Part shown: piece after piece, positions 1-9,399 of the stretch | Position numbering within the stretch: the stretch's first letter is position 1 | Layout of the letters: the number at the start of each line of letters is the position of its first letter | Assembly (NCBI RefSeq): GCF_000757485.1 | Contig: NZ_JPYO01000002.1 | Location: 1-64,000 of the forward strand | From: Achromobacter sp. RTa | Lineage (GTDB): Bacteria; Pseudomonadota; Gammaproteobacteria; Burkholderiales; Burkholderiaceae_B | DNA: 64,000 nt | Reading direction: 5' to 3' | Translations under genes and position numbers: made by a program | Notes under the pieces: model-generated | Told to the model about the DNA's origin: nothing | Seen by the model: the letters and a program-made list of their open reading frames with translations, nothing else | Database searches by the model: none

Positions 1-32
1 CCCACAGGTACATCCTGTGGGGTTTTGTTTTT
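1..32 (+). terminator. Rho-independent terminator at the window edge
   Basis: An 8-bp perfect stem (CCCACAGG / CCTGTGGG, positions 1-8 and 14-21) with a 5-nt loop is followed by GTTTTGTTTTT. The stem may extend beyond the left edge. It would end a rightward transcript whose gene lies outside the window. Confidence 0.8.
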
Positions 33-70
33 GGGGCGCCGCAATGGCGCCGCCGCCCCGATCATGAAAA

Positions 71-107
71 GCCCCTCGCCGGGACAGCCCGCGAGGGGTT
101 TTGTTTT
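71..107 (+). terminator. Second rightward terminator
   Basis: An 8-bp stem (CCCCTCGC at 72-79 with GCGAGGGG at 91-98) and an 11-nt loop are followed by TTTTGTTTTT. It lies about 50 bp after the first terminator, so the upstream rightward unit either has tandem terminators or includes a very small gene or RNA between them. I see no convincing gene in 33-70. Confidence 0.8.
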
Positions 108-136
108 TGCCGTTTACGAATCTGAGGGCAGGACAT

Positions 137-176
137 AAAAAAACCCGCGGACCACAAACGGCCGCGGGTTTTTTTT
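137..176. terminator. Bidirectional terminator after maf
   Basis: The stem CCCGCGG (144-150) / CCGCGGG (162-168) is flanked by seven A on the left and eight T on the right, so it reads as a terminator on both strands. On the minus strand it sits just after the maf stop codon and probably ends the leftward yebC-to-maf run. Confidence 0.8.
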
Positions 177-186
177 GGGGATGGCC

Positions 187-813
187 TTAGGGCGTCTGGA
201 TCCCCGCCGCGCGCAGCAAATTGGCGGTTTCGAACACGGGCAGGCCCATCACCCCGGTGTAGCTGCCGGCAATGCGCGAAATAAAGGTGCCGGCAAGGCC
301 CTGGATGCCATAGGCGCCGGCCTTGCCGAACGGCTCGCCGCTATCGCAATAGCGGCCGATTTCGTCGTCCGCCAGTTCACGCATGCGGACTTCGGTAATG
401 GAAACGTCTTCGAGGAGGCGGTCGCCCGTCCATACCGCGACGGCCGTGCGCACCTCGTGCGCCGTGCCGGACAGCGCGCGCAGGATCCGCATGGCGTCGT
501 CCCGGTCCGCGGGTTTGCCCAGCACCTGGCCAGCCAGGATCACGGTCGTGTCGGCGGCCAGCAGGGGCAGGCGCGGCAATTCGCGCTCGCCGATCCAGTC
601 GCGGCCGCGCAGGGCCTTGTCACGGGCGGTGCGCTGGACGTAGTCGGCGGCGCTCTCGCCGGGGTGCTGGGGTTCGTCCTCGCCGGGAGGGGCGGGCACG
701 AGCAGCACTTCGTGGGCCAGGCCGATCTGCGTCAGTAATTCGCGCCGCCTTGGGCTGGCCGAGGCCAGATAGAGGCGAACGGGTGAGGCTTGGGTGGCGG
801 CGGTGTCGGTCAT
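187..813 (-). CDS. maf: Maf-like nucleoside triphosphate pyrophosphatase
   Basis: This is a 208-residue cytoplasmic Maf/HAM1-fold protein. The family hydrolyses non-canonical or modified nucleoside triphosphates to monophosphates and is linked to house-cleaning and septum formation. The hallmark SASPRR lies at residues 18-23, and the conserved acidic region around LLAADTTVILAGQVLGKP follows; the length is usual. It is the last gene of a leftward run, 31 bp after rlmH and ahead of a bidirectional terminator. The family has dTTP/UTP- and 7-methyl-GTP-specific subtypes, and I have not assigned one. Confidence 0.93.
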   Translation of the reverse strand: MTDTAATQASPVRLYLASASPRRRELLTQIGLAHEVLLVPAPPGEDEPQHPGESAADYVQRTARDKALRGRDWIGERELPRLPLLAADTTVILAGQVLGKPADRDDAMRILRALSGTAHEVRTAVAVWTGDRLLEDVSITEVRMRELADDEIGRYCDSGEPFGKAGAYGIQGLAGTFISRIAGSYTGVMGLPVFETANLLRAAGIQTP

Positions 814-844
814 GCGGGAGTGGGATGGGCGCCGGCCCGGCCGG

Positions 845-1315
845 CTAGGCGCGGTGGTAGGGGTGGTTGGTCATGATGGCCCAGGCGCGGTAGAGCTGCT
901 CGGCCAGGACCACGCGGACCATGGGATGAGGCAAGGTAAGGGAAGACAGGCGCAACTGGCCGCTGCATGACGCTTTCAGGCCGGCGTCCAGGCCGTCGGG
1001 GCCGCCGATGAGGAAGGCGACGTCCTGGCCGCCCGCTCGCCATTGCTCAAGCTTCTGCGACAGCGCCATGGTGGTGAGGTCGCGCCCGCGCTCGTCCAGC
1101 GCCAGGCGCAGCGCGCTGGCGGGCAGCGCGGCTTCGATGCGCTTGGCTTCCGCCGCCATCATCTGTGCGGGCGTCTTGCCGGTAGTGCGGGGTTCGGGCT
1201 TGATCTCGCGCAGTTCCAGCGCGCAATCGGCCGGCAGGCGCTTGGCGTAGTCGTCCCAGGCGGTCTGCACCCAATCCGGCATTCGCGTGCCCACGGCCAC
1301 GACGATGAGCTTCAC
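845..1315 (-). CDS. rlmH: 23S rRNA (pseudouridine-1915-N3) methyltransferase RlmH
   Basis: This 156-residue SPOUT-class methyltransferase methylates N3 of pseudouridine 1915 in helix 69 of 23S rRNA, using S-adenosylmethionine. The C-terminal half carries the family signature: [15 protein letters not shown] and the terminal [19 protein letters not shown] that forms the SAM-binding knot. The start codon is GTG, 7 bp after the rsfS stop. The pairing with rsfS is typical across proteobacteria and puts two large-subunit ribosome functions together. Confidence 0.97.
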   Translation of the reverse strand: MKLIVVAVGTRMPDWVQTAWDDYAKRLPADCALELREIKPEPRTTGKTPAQMMAAEAKRIEAALPASALRLALDERGRDLTTMALSQKLEQWRAGGQDVAFLIGGPDGLDAGLKASCSGQLRLSSLTLPHPMVRVVLAEQLYRAWAIMTNHPYHRA

Positions 1316-1322
1316 GGCGCGC

Positions 1323-1727
1323 TCAGTAATCCGTGCCGTCGTAGGCGGTCTCGCCGCCGATGGGCGCGGGGCGGGTGGATTCGGGCAGGAGCTTCACGCG
1401 CACCGGCTTGTCGCCCCAGATCTCTTCGAGGTTGTAGTACTGGCGGATGGCGGGCTGCATGATGTGCACGACTACGTCGCCCAGGTCGACGACGACCCAT
1501 TCGCCGGTGTCTTCGCCTTCGATGGTGATGCCGGAGAGATTGAGCGCGCGCCCGCGGTCAGCCACGCTGGAGGCCAGGGCGCGGGTTTGGCGGTTGGAAG
1601 TGGCGCTTGCAATCACGACGCGATCGAACAGGCTGGTCAGATGCGTGGTGTTGAAAACCTTGATGTCTTGCGCTTTGACGTCTTCGAGGGCGTCGATGAC
1701 GGCGCGTTGGAGTTTTTGTATATCCAT
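1323..1727 (-). CDS. rsfS: Ribosomal silencing factor RsfS
   Basis: This 134-residue protein of the RsfS/Iojap family binds uL14 on the 50S subunit and blocks subunit joining when nutrients are short. Visible family features are the N-terminal helix [16 protein letters not shown], the [10 protein letters not shown] stretch and the C-terminal DVVVHIMQP...[10 protein letters not shown] block. The open frame runs further upstream, but family similarity begins only at this ATG and the added residues look like out-of-frame translation. It lies between nadD and rlmH. Confidence 0.95.
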   Translation of the reverse strand: MDIQKLQRAVIDALEDVKAQDIKVFNTTHLTSLFDRVVIASATSNRQTRALASSVADRGRALNLSGITIEGEDTGEWVVVDLGDVVVHIMQPAIRQYYNLEEIWGDKPVRVKLLPESTRPAPIGGETAYDGTDY

Positions 1728-1800
1728 AATTGCAAATATAACCCGCGCGCGGTCAGCAGGATGCTGGCTCCGAGGCGCTTTCGGCGCCTGGCGGGTGGGG

Positions 1801-2388
1801 TTATCGATAAAGATGGTGCGCCGCAATGTACGCAGCGACGGGAGCGGTAAGCAGGCCCTCGGTGGGCTCGCCTCGCGCGAGGCGCTGGCGTATGTCGGAC
1901 GCCGACACCGGCATGGGGGCAAAAGGCAGTTCCTGGAGTTCGCGGCCCTGCGCGCGCAGATGTTCGGCGAGCTCCGCGGGAGCGCTGAGCGGCGTGCCGG
2001 GGCGGGTGGCGACGGCCAGGTCCACCAGGCCGGCGATTTCGCGCCAGTTGCGCCAGGTGCAGAAATTGGCAAGTTGGTCGGCGCCCAGCAGCCAGACGTA
2101 GCGCGCGTCCTGGGGCAGGGCGCGCAGCGTGTCTATCGTGTAGGTGGCGCCGCCGCGCTCGATTTCAATAGGATTGACGGCAAGGCCGGCGTGGCCGGCG
2201 ATCGCCAGTTGCAACATGTGGCGGCGCTGCTCCGCCGTGGCGTGCAGTGCTGCGCGCTGCCACGGATTGGCCGCCGGGATGAGTTGCACCTCGTCCAGGC
2301 GCAGCGCCTGCAGCGCGGTTTGCGCGAGCGCGATGTGCGCAACGTGGACGGGGTCGAAGCTGCCGCCCAGGAGCCCGATGCGCTTCAA
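1801..2388 (-). CDS. nadD: Nicotinate-nucleotide adenylyltransferase NadD
   Basis: NadD transfers AMP from ATP to nicotinate mononucleotide, giving deamido-NAD in NAD synthesis. The 195-residue protein begins with the nucleotidyltransferase motif [11 protein letters not shown] at residues 8-18, and ends with a SASDIRQRL motif of the ISxTxxR type near residue 165. The only start that keeps the N-terminal strand MKRIGLL is a TTG overlapping the hemF stop (TTGA), which suggests translational coupling to hemF and weak initiation. Confidence 0.95.
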   Translation of the reverse strand: MKRIGLLGGSFDPVHVAHIALAQTALQALRLDEVQLIPAANPWQRAALHATAEQRRHMLQLAIAGHAGLAVNPIEIERGGATYTIDTLRALPQDARYVWLLGADQLANFCTWRNWREIAGLVDLAVATRPGTPLSAPAELAEHLRAQGRELQELPFAPMPVSASDIRQRLARGEPTEGLLTAPVAAYIAAHHLYR

Positions 2389-3296
2389 ACCCAGTCCCGC
2401 GGTTTGAGGTAGGCGGCCAGTTCGGCCTCGGGCGTGCCGGCTTCAGGATGCCAGTCGTAGCGCCATTGGGCTATCGGAGGCATGGACAGCAGGATCGATT
2501 CGGTGCGCCCGCCGGATTGCAGGCCGAACAGGGTGCCGCGGTCGAAAACCAGGTTGAATTCGACATAGCGGCCGCGGCGATAGGCCTGGAAATCGCGCTC
2601 GCGTTCGCCATAGGGCAGGCCGCGGCGGCGCTCCACGATCGGCATGTAGCTGCCGAGGAAAGCGTCGCCGACCGAGCGGGTCAGGGCGAACGAGGCGTCG
2701 AAGCCGGGGGCGTTCAGGTCATCGAAGAAGACGCCGCCGATGCCGCGCGTCTCGTTGCGGTGCTTGAGGAAGAAATACTCGTCGCACCAGCGCTTGTAGC
2801 GCGGATAGTAGTCGGGCCCATGGCCGGCCAGCGCGTCCCGGCACACGGCGTGGAAGTGGCGGGCATCTTCCTCGAAGGGGTAATACGGGGTCAGGTCGAT
2901 TCCGCCGCCAAACCAGAAGACGTCGGCTTCGTCGTGGCCGGGGCGGGCGGCCGCGACGAACATGCGCACGTTCATGTGCGTGGTAGGCACATAGGGATTG
3001 CGCGGATGCAGCACCATGGAGACGCCCATGGCTTCCCAGGAGCGCCCGGCAAGCTCCGGACGGTGCGCGCTGGCCGAAGGCGGCAGCTTGGATCCCTGGA
3101 CGTGGCTGAACAGCACGCCGGCCCGTTCGAACAGTTCGCCGCCTTCCTGCAGCCGTGACAGGCCGCCTCCGCCTTCGGGGCGCACCCATTCATCGGCGCG
3201 GAAGGCGGAGCCTTCCGCGTCTTCCAGGGCGCCGACAATGCGGGCCTGCAAGCCGGTGAGGTAATCCCTGACTGCGGAAACGGGCAAGGCGGTCAT
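2385..3296 (-). CDS. hemF: Oxygen-dependent coproporphyrinogen III oxidase HemF
   Basis: HemF oxidatively decarboxylates two propionates of coproporphyrinogen III to give protoporphyrinogen IX, using molecular oxygen. The 303-residue protein has the family signature around [23 protein letters not shown] and GGVFFDDL, and ends with PRDWV as family members do. It follows purD by 12 bp and overlaps nadD by 4 bp, so it is inside the leftward run. Its presence indicates aerobic haem synthesis. Confidence 0.97.
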   Translation of the reverse strand: MTALPVSAVRDYLTGLQARIVGALEDAEGSAFRADEWVRPEGGGGLSRLQEGGELFERAGVLFSHVQGSKLPPSASAHRPELAGRSWEAMGVSMVLHPRNPYVPTTHMNVRMFVAAARPGHDEADVFWFGGGIDLTPYYPFEEDARHFHAVCRDALAGHGPDYYPRYKRWCDEYFFLKHRNETRGIGGVFFDDLNAPGFDASFALTRSVGDAFLGSYMPIVERRRGLPYGERERDFQAYRRGRYVEFNLVFDRGTLFGLQSGGRTESILLSMPPIAQWRYDWHPEAGTPEAELAAYLKPRDWV

Positions 3297-3308
3297 TGGC
3301 GGTTCCGT

Positions 3309-4616
3309 CTAGGGGGTGGACTTGGGCTTCTGCTGCGAGGGCTTGAGCGCGCGCCAGCCGATATCGCTACGGTATTGGCGGCCGTCGAAGTGGATGCCGT
3401 TGATCGCTTCGTAGACGCGGTCGCGGGCCATCTTGACGGAGTCGCCCAGCGCCGTGACGCACAGCACGCGGCCGCCGGTGGTCTTGGTTTCGTCGCCGTC
3501 GATCCTGGTGGCCGCATGGAACACCATGCAGTCCTCGGCGTCGGCGGGCAGGCCGCGGATGACGTCGCCGGTGCGGGGAGTATTCGGGTAGTTGTGCGCG
3601 GCCAGCACGGCGCCCAGCGCGGTGCGGCGGTCCCAGGTGATGTCGGCCTGGTCGAGCGTGCCGTCGACCGCGTGTTCCAGGGCGTCCAGCAGGTCGCTCT
3701 TCACGCGCATCATGATGGGCTGGGTTTCCGGATCGCCCATGCGGCAGTTGAATTCCAGGGTCTTGATTTCGCGGTCGGGGTCGTCGCCAGGCGCGATCAT
3801 CAGGCCGGCGTACAGGAAGCCGGTGTACGGAATGCCGTCGCGCGCCATGCCCTGCACGGTCGGCAGGATGATTTCGCGCATGATGCGGTGGTGCAGTTCC
3901 GGGGTGACGATGGGCGCGGGCGAATAGGCTCCCATGCCGCCGGTGTTGGGGCCTTGGTCGCCGTCCTGCAGGCGCTTGTGGTCCTGACTGGTTGCCAAGG
4001 CCAGCACGTTGCGGCCGTCGCACATGACGATGAAGCTGGCTTCTTCGCCCACCAGGCATTCCTCGATGACGACGCGGGCGCCGGCTGCGCCCATGGAGCC
4101 GTCGCCCAGCATGGCGTCCACCGCGGCATGCGCTTCGTCCAGCGTTGCCGCGACCACGACGCCCTTGCCCGCGGCCAGGCCATCGGCCTTGATCACGATG
4201 GGAGCGCCTTCCTGGTCGATATAGGCGTGCGCCTTGGCCGGATCGGTGAAGGTTTCGTAGCGGGCGGTGGGGATGTTGTGCCGGACCATGAAGGCCTTGG
4301 CGTAGTCCTTGGAACTTTCCAGCTGCGCGGCGGCCTTGGTCGGACCGAAGATCTTCAGGCCGCGGGCGCGGAATACGTCCACCACGCCTGCTGCCAGCGG
4401 CGCTTCCGGGCCGACGACAGTCAGGGCGACGCCTTCGCGCTGCACGAAGTCGGCCAATTCCTCGGCATTGGTGAGCGCGATGTTCTCCATCTGCTCGGCG
4501 CGCTGCGTGCCGCCGTTGCCCGGGGCGACATACACCTTGTGTACGCGCGGGGAGCGGGCCAGCCGCCAGGCGAGGGCATGTTCGCGGCCGCCCGAGCCAA
4601 TTACCAGGAGTTTCAT
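3309..4616 (-). CDS. purD: Phosphoribosylamine-glycine ligase PurD
   Basis: PurD (GAR synthetase) joins 5-phosphoribosylamine and glycine with ATP in de novo purine synthesis. The 435-residue protein starts with the Rossmann-like MKLLVIGSGGREHALAWRL. The central ATP-grasp domain contains VIKADGLAAGKGVVV, and EFNCRMGDPETQ is the metal/ATP site. The open frame extends 17 codons upstream, but the ATG at 4616 begins at the conserved N-terminus. It follows yebC by 88 bp containing two strong GC hairpins. Confidence 0.97.
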   Translation of the reverse strand: MKLLVIGSGGREHALAWRLARSPRVHKVYVAPGNGGTQRAEQMENIALTNAEELADFVQREGVALTVVGPEAPLAAGVVDVFRARGLKIFGPTKAAAQLESSKDYAKAFMVRHNIPTARYETFTDPAKAHAYIDQEGAPIVIKADGLAAGKGVVVAATLDEAHAAVDAMLGDGSMGAAGARVVIEECLVGEEASFIVMCDGRNVLALATSQDHKRLQDGDQGPNTGGMGAYSPAPIVTPELHHRIMREIILPTVQGMARDGIPYTGFLYAGLMIAPGDDPDREIKTLEFNCRMGDPETQPIMMRVKSDLLDALEHAVDGTLDQADITWDRRTALGAVLAAHNYPNTPRTGDVIRGLPADAEDCMVFHAATRIDGDETKTTGGRVLCVTALGDSVKMARDRVYEAINGIHFDGRQYRSDIGWRALKPSQQKPKSTP

Positions 4617-4643
4617 GTTGGGTGATTCTGAAGGTTGCCACTC

Positions 4644-4695
4644 GGGGCCGGGATGGCCCGGCCCCAATTTACACCCCGGCGCCCAGGCGCCGGGG
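4644..4695 (-). other. Two GC-rich hairpins between yebC and purD
   Basis: A 9-bp perfect inverted repeat with a 4-nt loop (4644-4665, GGGGCCGGG/CCCGGCCCC) is followed by a second one (4674-4695, CCCCGGCGC/GCGCCGGGG). Neither has a T tract on the minus strand, so they are not ordinary terminators. They may protect or process the mRNA, or partly insulate purD from yebC. Confidence 0.5.
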
Positions 4696-4704
4696 CAGGA
4701 GGAT

Positions 4705-5436
4705 TTACTGCGCTTCGTCGAAAACGACGGTCGTATAGACTTCCTGCACGTCGTCCAGGCCTTCCAGGGCGTCGAGCAGCTTCTGCATCTTGACGGCGTC
4801 TTCGCCGGCCAGTTCGGTTTCGTTCAGGGCTTTCATCACGATGCCGTCGACTTCGGCCTTCAGGCCGGCATCGTCGAAGGCGCGGCGCACCGCGGCGTAG
4901 TCGGCCGGCGAGCACACGACTTCGATCACGCCTTCCTCGTCGGTCGTCACGTCTTCGGCGCCGGCCTCGAGGGCGGCTTCCATGACCTTGTCTTCCGAGG
5001 TGCCGGGCGCGAACACGAATTGGCCGCAATGCTTGAACATGAAGGCCACCGAGCCTTCCTGGCCCAGGTTGCCGCCGTTCTTGGCGAAGGCGTGGCGCAC
5101 TTCGGCGACCGTGCGGGTGCGATTGTCGGTCATGCAGTCGACGATCACCGCCGCGCCGCCGATGCCGTAGCCTTCGTAGCGCACTTCCTCGTAGGCGTCG
5201 CCGTCCGCGCCGCCCGCGCCGCGCTGGATGGCGCGCTGGATGTTGTCCTTGGGCATGTTGGCGTCGGTTGCCTTGTCCCAGGCCATGCGCAAGCGCGGAT
5301 TGCTGTCGGGATCGGGGCCGCCGGCGCGCGCCGCCACGGTGATTTCACGAATGATCTTGGTCCAGAGCTTCCCGCGCTTGGCGTCTTGGCGCCCTTTGCG
5401 GTGCTGAATATTGGCCCATTTGCTGTGTCCGGCCAT
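4705..5436 (-). CDS. YebC/PmpR family protein
   Basis: This is a 243-residue protein of the YebC/TACO1 family, starting [21 protein letters not shown], a near-universal family N-terminus. The family was annotated as DNA-binding regulators (PmpR), and more recently as ribosome-associated factors that ease translation of proline-rich stretches. The central block around [25 protein letters not shown] is also characteristic. It is the first gene of the leftward run, divergent from the HerA-like gene across 161 bp that probably hold both promoters. Confidence 0.93.
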   Translation of the reverse strand: MAGHSKWANIQHRKGRQDAKRGKLWTKIIREITVAARAGGPDPDSNPRLRMAWDKATDANMPKDNIQRAIQRGAGGADGDAYEEVRYEGYGIGGAAVIVDCMTDNRTRTVAEVRHAFAKNGGNLGQEGSVAFMFKHCGQFVFAPGTSEDKVMEAALEAGAEDVTTDEEGVIEVVCSPADYAAVRRAFDDAGLKAEVDGIVMKALNETELAGEDAVKMQKLLDALEGLDDVQEVYTTVVFDEAQ

Positions 5437-5597
5437 GGCTTCCCAGGAGAAATTGTCTGCAAAAGCGGCATTTTACCGTGACGGCGGGCCATGCGTCCGG
5501 GCGGGCTCCGTATGTGTCCTTCTTGCCACGCGCACAATCGAGGCGGCAGGCTCTACACTTGGGCATCCATTCGATTCCCTGGTCCGGAGAGCTGCAC

Positions 5598-7121
5598 ATG
5601 CCCAACCCCATCGTCATCGCCAAGAATGCACAGACCGAGTTGGCCCTGTTGCCAGCCCTGGCCAACAGGCACGGGTGCATAACCGGGGCCACCGGCACGG
5701 GCAAGACGGTTACGCTGCAGGTCCTGGCCGAATCTTTTTCCCGTATTGGCACCCCGGTGTTCATGGCCGACGTCAAAGGCGACCTGACCGGCATTTCCCA
5801 GGCGGGAACGGCCAGTCCCAAGCTGCTGGAGCGCCTGAAGAACCTGGGCCTGGACGAGCCCGCCTGGGCCGCCAGCCCCGTAACGCTCTGGGACGTCTTC
5901 GGCGAGCAGGGGCTGCCGGTCCGCGCCACCGTGTCGGATATGGGGCCATTGCTGCTTTCCCGCATCCTGGAGCTGAACGACACCCAGGAAGGGGTGCTGG
6001 CCCTGGTGTTCAAGGTGGCGGACGACGAGGGGCAATTGCTGCTGGACCTGAAGGACCTGCGCGCCATGCTCCAGAACGTCGCGGACCGCGCGGCGGAGCT
6101 GAAAACGCGCTACGGCAACGTCTCCTCGGCCAGCATCGGCGCGATCCAGCGCGGCCTGCTGGCCCTGGAGTCCCAGGGTGCGGAAAAATTCTTCGGCGAA
6201 CCCATGCTGGACGTGGCCGACCTGATGCGCACCGATGCGCAGGGCCGCGGCATGGTCAACGTGCTGGCCGCCGACAAACTCATGCAGGCGCCGCGCCTGT
6301 ACGCGATTTTCCTGCTGTGGCTGCTGGCGGACCTCTACGAGAAGCTGCCCGAAGTGGGCGACATGGACCAGCCCAAGCTGGTGTTCTTCTTCGACGAGGC
6401 CCACCTGCTGTTCAACGATGCGCCGCCCGCGCTGCTGAACAAAATAGAGCAGGTGGTGCGGCTGGTCCGCTCCAAGGGCGTGGGCGTCTATTTCGTGACG
6501 CAGAATCCGCTGGACATTCCCGATACGGTATTGGGGCAGCTCGGCAACCGGGTCCAGCACGCGCTCAGGGCTTTCACGCCGCGCGACCAGAAGGCCGTGA
6601 AGACGGCGGCCCAGACCATGCGGCCCAATCCGGGCCTGGATATCGAGGCGGCCATTACCGAATTGGGCGTAGGCGAGGCCCTGGTGTCGCTGCTGGACGC
6701 CAAGGGCCGGCCCATGCCCACGGAGCGCGCCTACATCCTCCCGCCGGCCAGCCGTATCGGCCCCGCGACGGATGCAGAGCGGCAGTCCCTGCGCCAGGGC
6801 AATTCGCTGGCCTCCAAATACGAAAAGACCATCGACCGGGAATCGGCCTACGAGGTGCTGGCGGGGCGCGCGGCCCGGCCGGCGGATCCGGACGGGGCGG
6901 GAAAGAATGCGTCGGGCGAGGCCGCAGGCCAGCCGGCCGACAATGCCGGCGGGGGGCTGATGGACAGCCTGAACGAGGTCTTGTTCGGTTCGACGGGGCC
7001 GCGTGGCGGCAAGCGCGACGGGGTCGTGCAGACCATGGCCAAGAGCACGGTCCGTTCCATCGCGCGTGAATTGACTCGCGGAATCTTGGGTTCCCTGCTG
7101 GGTTCGAAGGGCCGGCGCTGA
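5598..7121 (+). CDS. HerA/YjgR-like ATPase (DUF853)
   Basis: This 507-residue protein belongs to the HerA-like helicase C-terminal family (DUF853, E. coli YjgR). The P-loop GATGTGKT is at residues 30-37, and a Walker B-like [11 protein letters not shown] follows near residue 268. The C-terminal 60 residues are low-complexity, then basic ([17 protein letters not shown]...GSKGRR). The ATG at 5598 is preferred over the longer frame because family similarity starts at [10 protein letters not shown]. Its biological role is not settled; it resembles DNA-translocating HerA but has no nuclease partner here. It is monocistronic and divergent from yebC. Confidence 0.88.
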   Translation: MPNPIVIAKNAQTELALLPALANRHGCITGATGTGKTVTLQVLAESFSRIGTPVFMADVKGDLTGISQAGTASPKLLERLKNLGLDEPAWAASPVTLWDVFGEQGLPVRATVSDMGPLLLSRILELNDTQEGVLALVFKVADDEGQLLLDLKDLRAMLQNVADRAAELKTRYGNVSSASIGAIQRGLLALESQGAEKFFGEPMLDVADLMRTDAQGRGMVNVLAADKLMQAPRLYAIFLLWLLADLYEKLPEVGDMDQPKLVFFFDEAHLLFNDAPPALLNKIEQVVRLVRSKGVGVYFVTQNPLDIPDTVLGQLGNRVQHALRAFTPRDQKAVKTAAQTMRPNPGLDIEAAITELGVGEALVSLLDAKGRPMPTERAYILPPASRIGPATDAERQSLRQGNSLASKYEKTIDRESAYEVLAGRAARPADPDGAGKNASGEAAGQPADNAGGGLMDSLNEVLFGSTGPRGGKRDGVVQTMAKSTVRSIARELTRGILGSLLGSKGRR

Positions 7122-7289
7122 GCGGATTTGGGCGGGTTCGGCGCCGAAGAAAAACGGCTGTTACATAGCCGGCTTATCGGTAACTGCGGGTGTCTGGATC
7201 GTATATATTTGTAAGATCGGGTGTTGCGCGAGGCTTGTTTATGCCTATGATTTCGGGTTGTGCATCCCCAGAGAAAAAGAGGAAGACGC

Positions 7290-8357
7290 GTGGCGAAAAA
7301 GCATAAGATTGCAGTAATTCCCGGGGACGGGATCGGCAAGGAAGTGGTCCCGGAGGGCTTGAAGGTACTGGATGCCGTCGCGGCGCGATTCGGCATCGAT
7401 TTCCAGTGGGATCATTTCGATTGGAGCTGCGACTATTACGCCAAGCACGGCAAGATGATGCCGGACGACTGGCAGGCGCAGATCGGCCAGCATGAAGCCA
7501 TTTTCTTCGGCGCGATCGGCTGGCCCGCCACGGTGCCCGACCACGAGGCGCTCTGGGGGTCGCTGTTCAAGTTCCGCCGTGAATTCGATCAGTACATCAA
7601 TCTGCGCCCTGTGCGCCTGATGCCCGGCGTGCCGTCGCCTCTCAAGGACCGCAAGCCCGGCGAAATCGATTTCTTCATCGTGCGCGAGAATACCGAAGGC
7701 GAGTATTCCAATAGCGGCGGCCGCCTGTTTGCCGGCACCGAGCGCGAAGTGGTCATCCAAGAAAGCGTGTTCACGCGCATCGGCGCCGACCGCGTCCTCA
7801 AGTTCGCGTTCGAACTGGCGCAAAAGCGCGGCAAGCACCTGACGGCGGCCACCAAGTCGAACGGCATTTCCATTTCGATGCCGTGGTGGGACGAGCGCGT
7901 GGCGGACGTGGCGGGGAACTATCCCGACGTGCGCTGGGACAAATACCACATCGATATCCTTTGCGCGCACTTCGTGCAGCATCCCGCTTGGTTCGCTGTC
8001 GTGGTGGCCTCCAATCTGTTCGGCGACATCCTGTCCGATCTGGGGCCGGCCTGCACGGGGACGATCGGCATTGCGCCTTCGGCGAACCTGAACCCGGACC
8101 GCAAGTTCCCGTCCTTGTTCGAGCCGGTGCACGGTTCCGCGCCGGATATCTATGGCAAAGGCATCGCCAACCCGATCGGGCAGATCTGGAGCGGCGCCTT
8201 GATGCTCGATTTCCTGGGCTATCCCGACGCGTCGGCTGCCGTCGTGAAAGCCATCGAAACGGTATTGGCGGAAGGCCCGCGCACGAAGGACATGCAGGGC
8301 AACGCCTCCACCTCCGACGTCGGCAGCGCGATCGCGTCGTTGATCGCGGCTGGCTAA
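7290..8357 (+). CDS. Tartrate dehydrogenase/decarboxylase-type beta-decarboxylating dehydrogenase
   Basis: This 355-residue NAD-dependent enzyme belongs to the isocitrate/isopropylmalate dehydrogenase family. GDGIG is at residues 12-16, the substrate arginines lie in LRPVRLMPGV, and the metal-binding aspartates are in SNLFGDILSDL. The insertion pattern and FWRREFDQYINLRP-like block fit tartrate/D-malate dehydrogenase (TtuC/DmlA) better than leuB or icd, but substrate cannot be fixed by eye. The start is GTG at 7290, preceded by AGAGGAAG. The 168-bp upstream gap contains an AT-rich TATATATT patch near 7202 that may be its -10. Confidence 0.85.
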   Translation: MAKKHKIAVIPGDGIGKEVVPEGLKVLDAVAARFGIDFQWDHFDWSCDYYAKHGKMMPDDWQAQIGQHEAIFFGAIGWPATVPDHEALWGSLFKFRREFDQYINLRPVRLMPGVPSPLKDRKPGEIDFFIVRENTEGEYSNSGGRLFAGTEREVVIQESVFTRIGADRVLKFAFELAQKRGKHLTAATKSNGISISMPWWDERVADVAGNYPDVRWDKYHIDILCAHFVQHPAWFAVVVASNLFGDILSDLGPACTGTIGIAPSANLNPDRKFPSLFEPVHGSAPDIYGKGIANPIGQIWSGALMLDFLGYPDASAAVVKAIETVLAEGPRTKDMQGNASTSDVGSAIASLIAAG

Positions 8358-8391
8358 GGCAATTCTCGGTTAAGGCCTGTCAGGCTAGTAG

Positions 8392-9351
8392 ATGGAAGAT
8401 TCAGCTTTTTCCTCCCCCGTCGCCCAAGTGGGCGGCGGGCGGGCCGATCGTTTTGTGCGCAAGCTGTTCCGCTTGTTGCGCTCGCGCACGCAGAGGCACA
8501 ACCAGCATTTGTGGCCTTTCGTCAGGATCTGGCGGGACCGCTCGGGCGCAATTTGCGGATTCCGCGCATTTGGCCGTTCGCTGCCCATTACGCCGCTGGA
8601 AGAAGGCTACGATCCGGCCGACGAAGAGGTGCACCTGATCCTGAGCGGCCCGTCGGTCGCCCAGATTCCCTACGACCGCCTCGATATCCGCGCGGCGATG
8701 GGCGTCAATGGCGCGATCGCGCTGGCGCGCAAGTTCGACCTGCCGTTCAAGTATTACTGCATCATCGACCAGAATTTCGTCAGGGACCGCATCGATCTGG
8801 TGCGGGAGATCGTATCGCGCGACTTGACCCTGTATGTGCTGCCCGAAGTGCTGCGCTACATCATGCAGGGCATTCCGCAGGAGTTCATCCGCTGCCGCAT
8901 CTGCATCATCGAATTGATCTCAGAACGCGCCTATCAGCGCAGCGTCGCGCCGGCCGTCCTCAAGCGCATGGCGGCGGCGACGCCCGACGTGAAGCTGCTG
9001 GATGCCAAACAAGGGCTGGGATATAGCTTTGATGTGGCGCTGGGCGTATTCGATGCCGACACCGTGGCCTATGCGGCCTTGCAGGTGCTGGTGTCGGGAG
9101 GGGCCCGCAACGTGTATGTGCATGGGCTGGACCTGACGCTGCAGAACGGCCTGCGCTTCTACGACGAAGGGCCGACTCCCCAGGCCAGCAGGCTGGCGCG
9201 CAATTTCTCGCAACTGATCGAGCCGTCCTTCCGGTTCGCCGCCGCGCAATGGCGCACTCGCGGCGTGTCCGTTTTCAACCTGTCGCCGATCAGCGCGCTG
9301 TCGGCCGACATCATCGAGCGCCTGGACTGGCAGGCGCTGCTGAAGGAATAA
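8392..9351 (+). CDS. Putative GT42/DUF115-like glycosyltransferase, orphan
   Basis: The 319-residue product is not firmly recognised. From about residue 80 it reads HLILSGPSVAQIPYDRL followed by AAMGVNGAIALAR, and near residue 240 ARNVYVHGLDLT. That arrangement (G-P-S loop, asparagine-containing second motif, late strand ending G-x-D) recalls the Rossmann-like fold of GT42 sialyltransferases and the DUF115/MptE-like family. No membrane segment or signal peptide is seen; the basic N-terminus (residues 20-50) could be membrane-associated. It follows the dehydrogenase by 34 bp. A role in lipopolysaccharide or surface glycan modification is an inference only. Confidence 0.5.
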   Translation: MEDSAFSSPVAQVGGGRADRFVRKLFRLLRSRTQRHNQHLWPFVRIWRDRSGAICGFRAFGRSLPITPLEEGYDPADEEVHLILSGPSVAQIPYDRLDIRAAMGVNGAIALARKFDLPFKYYCIIDQNFVRDRIDLVREIVSRDLTLYVLPEVLRYIMQGIPQEFIRCRICIIELISERAYQRSVAPAVLKRMAAATPDVKLLDAKQGLGYSFDVALGVFDADTVAYAALQVLVSGGARNVYVHGLDLTLQNGLRFYDEGPTPQASRLARNFSQLIEPSFRFAAAQWRTRGVSVFNLSPISALSADIIERLDWQALLKE

Positions 9352-9399
9352 GAGGATCCGCCAGGCGCGCAATGCGCCCGGCGGTGTCCGCGCGGCGTG

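Noticed and set aside
33-186. Small RNA gene between the tandem terminators at the left edge
   Set aside because: The interval is short, no promoter pair is evident and no known RNA fold is recognised; the gene served by these terminators is outside the window.
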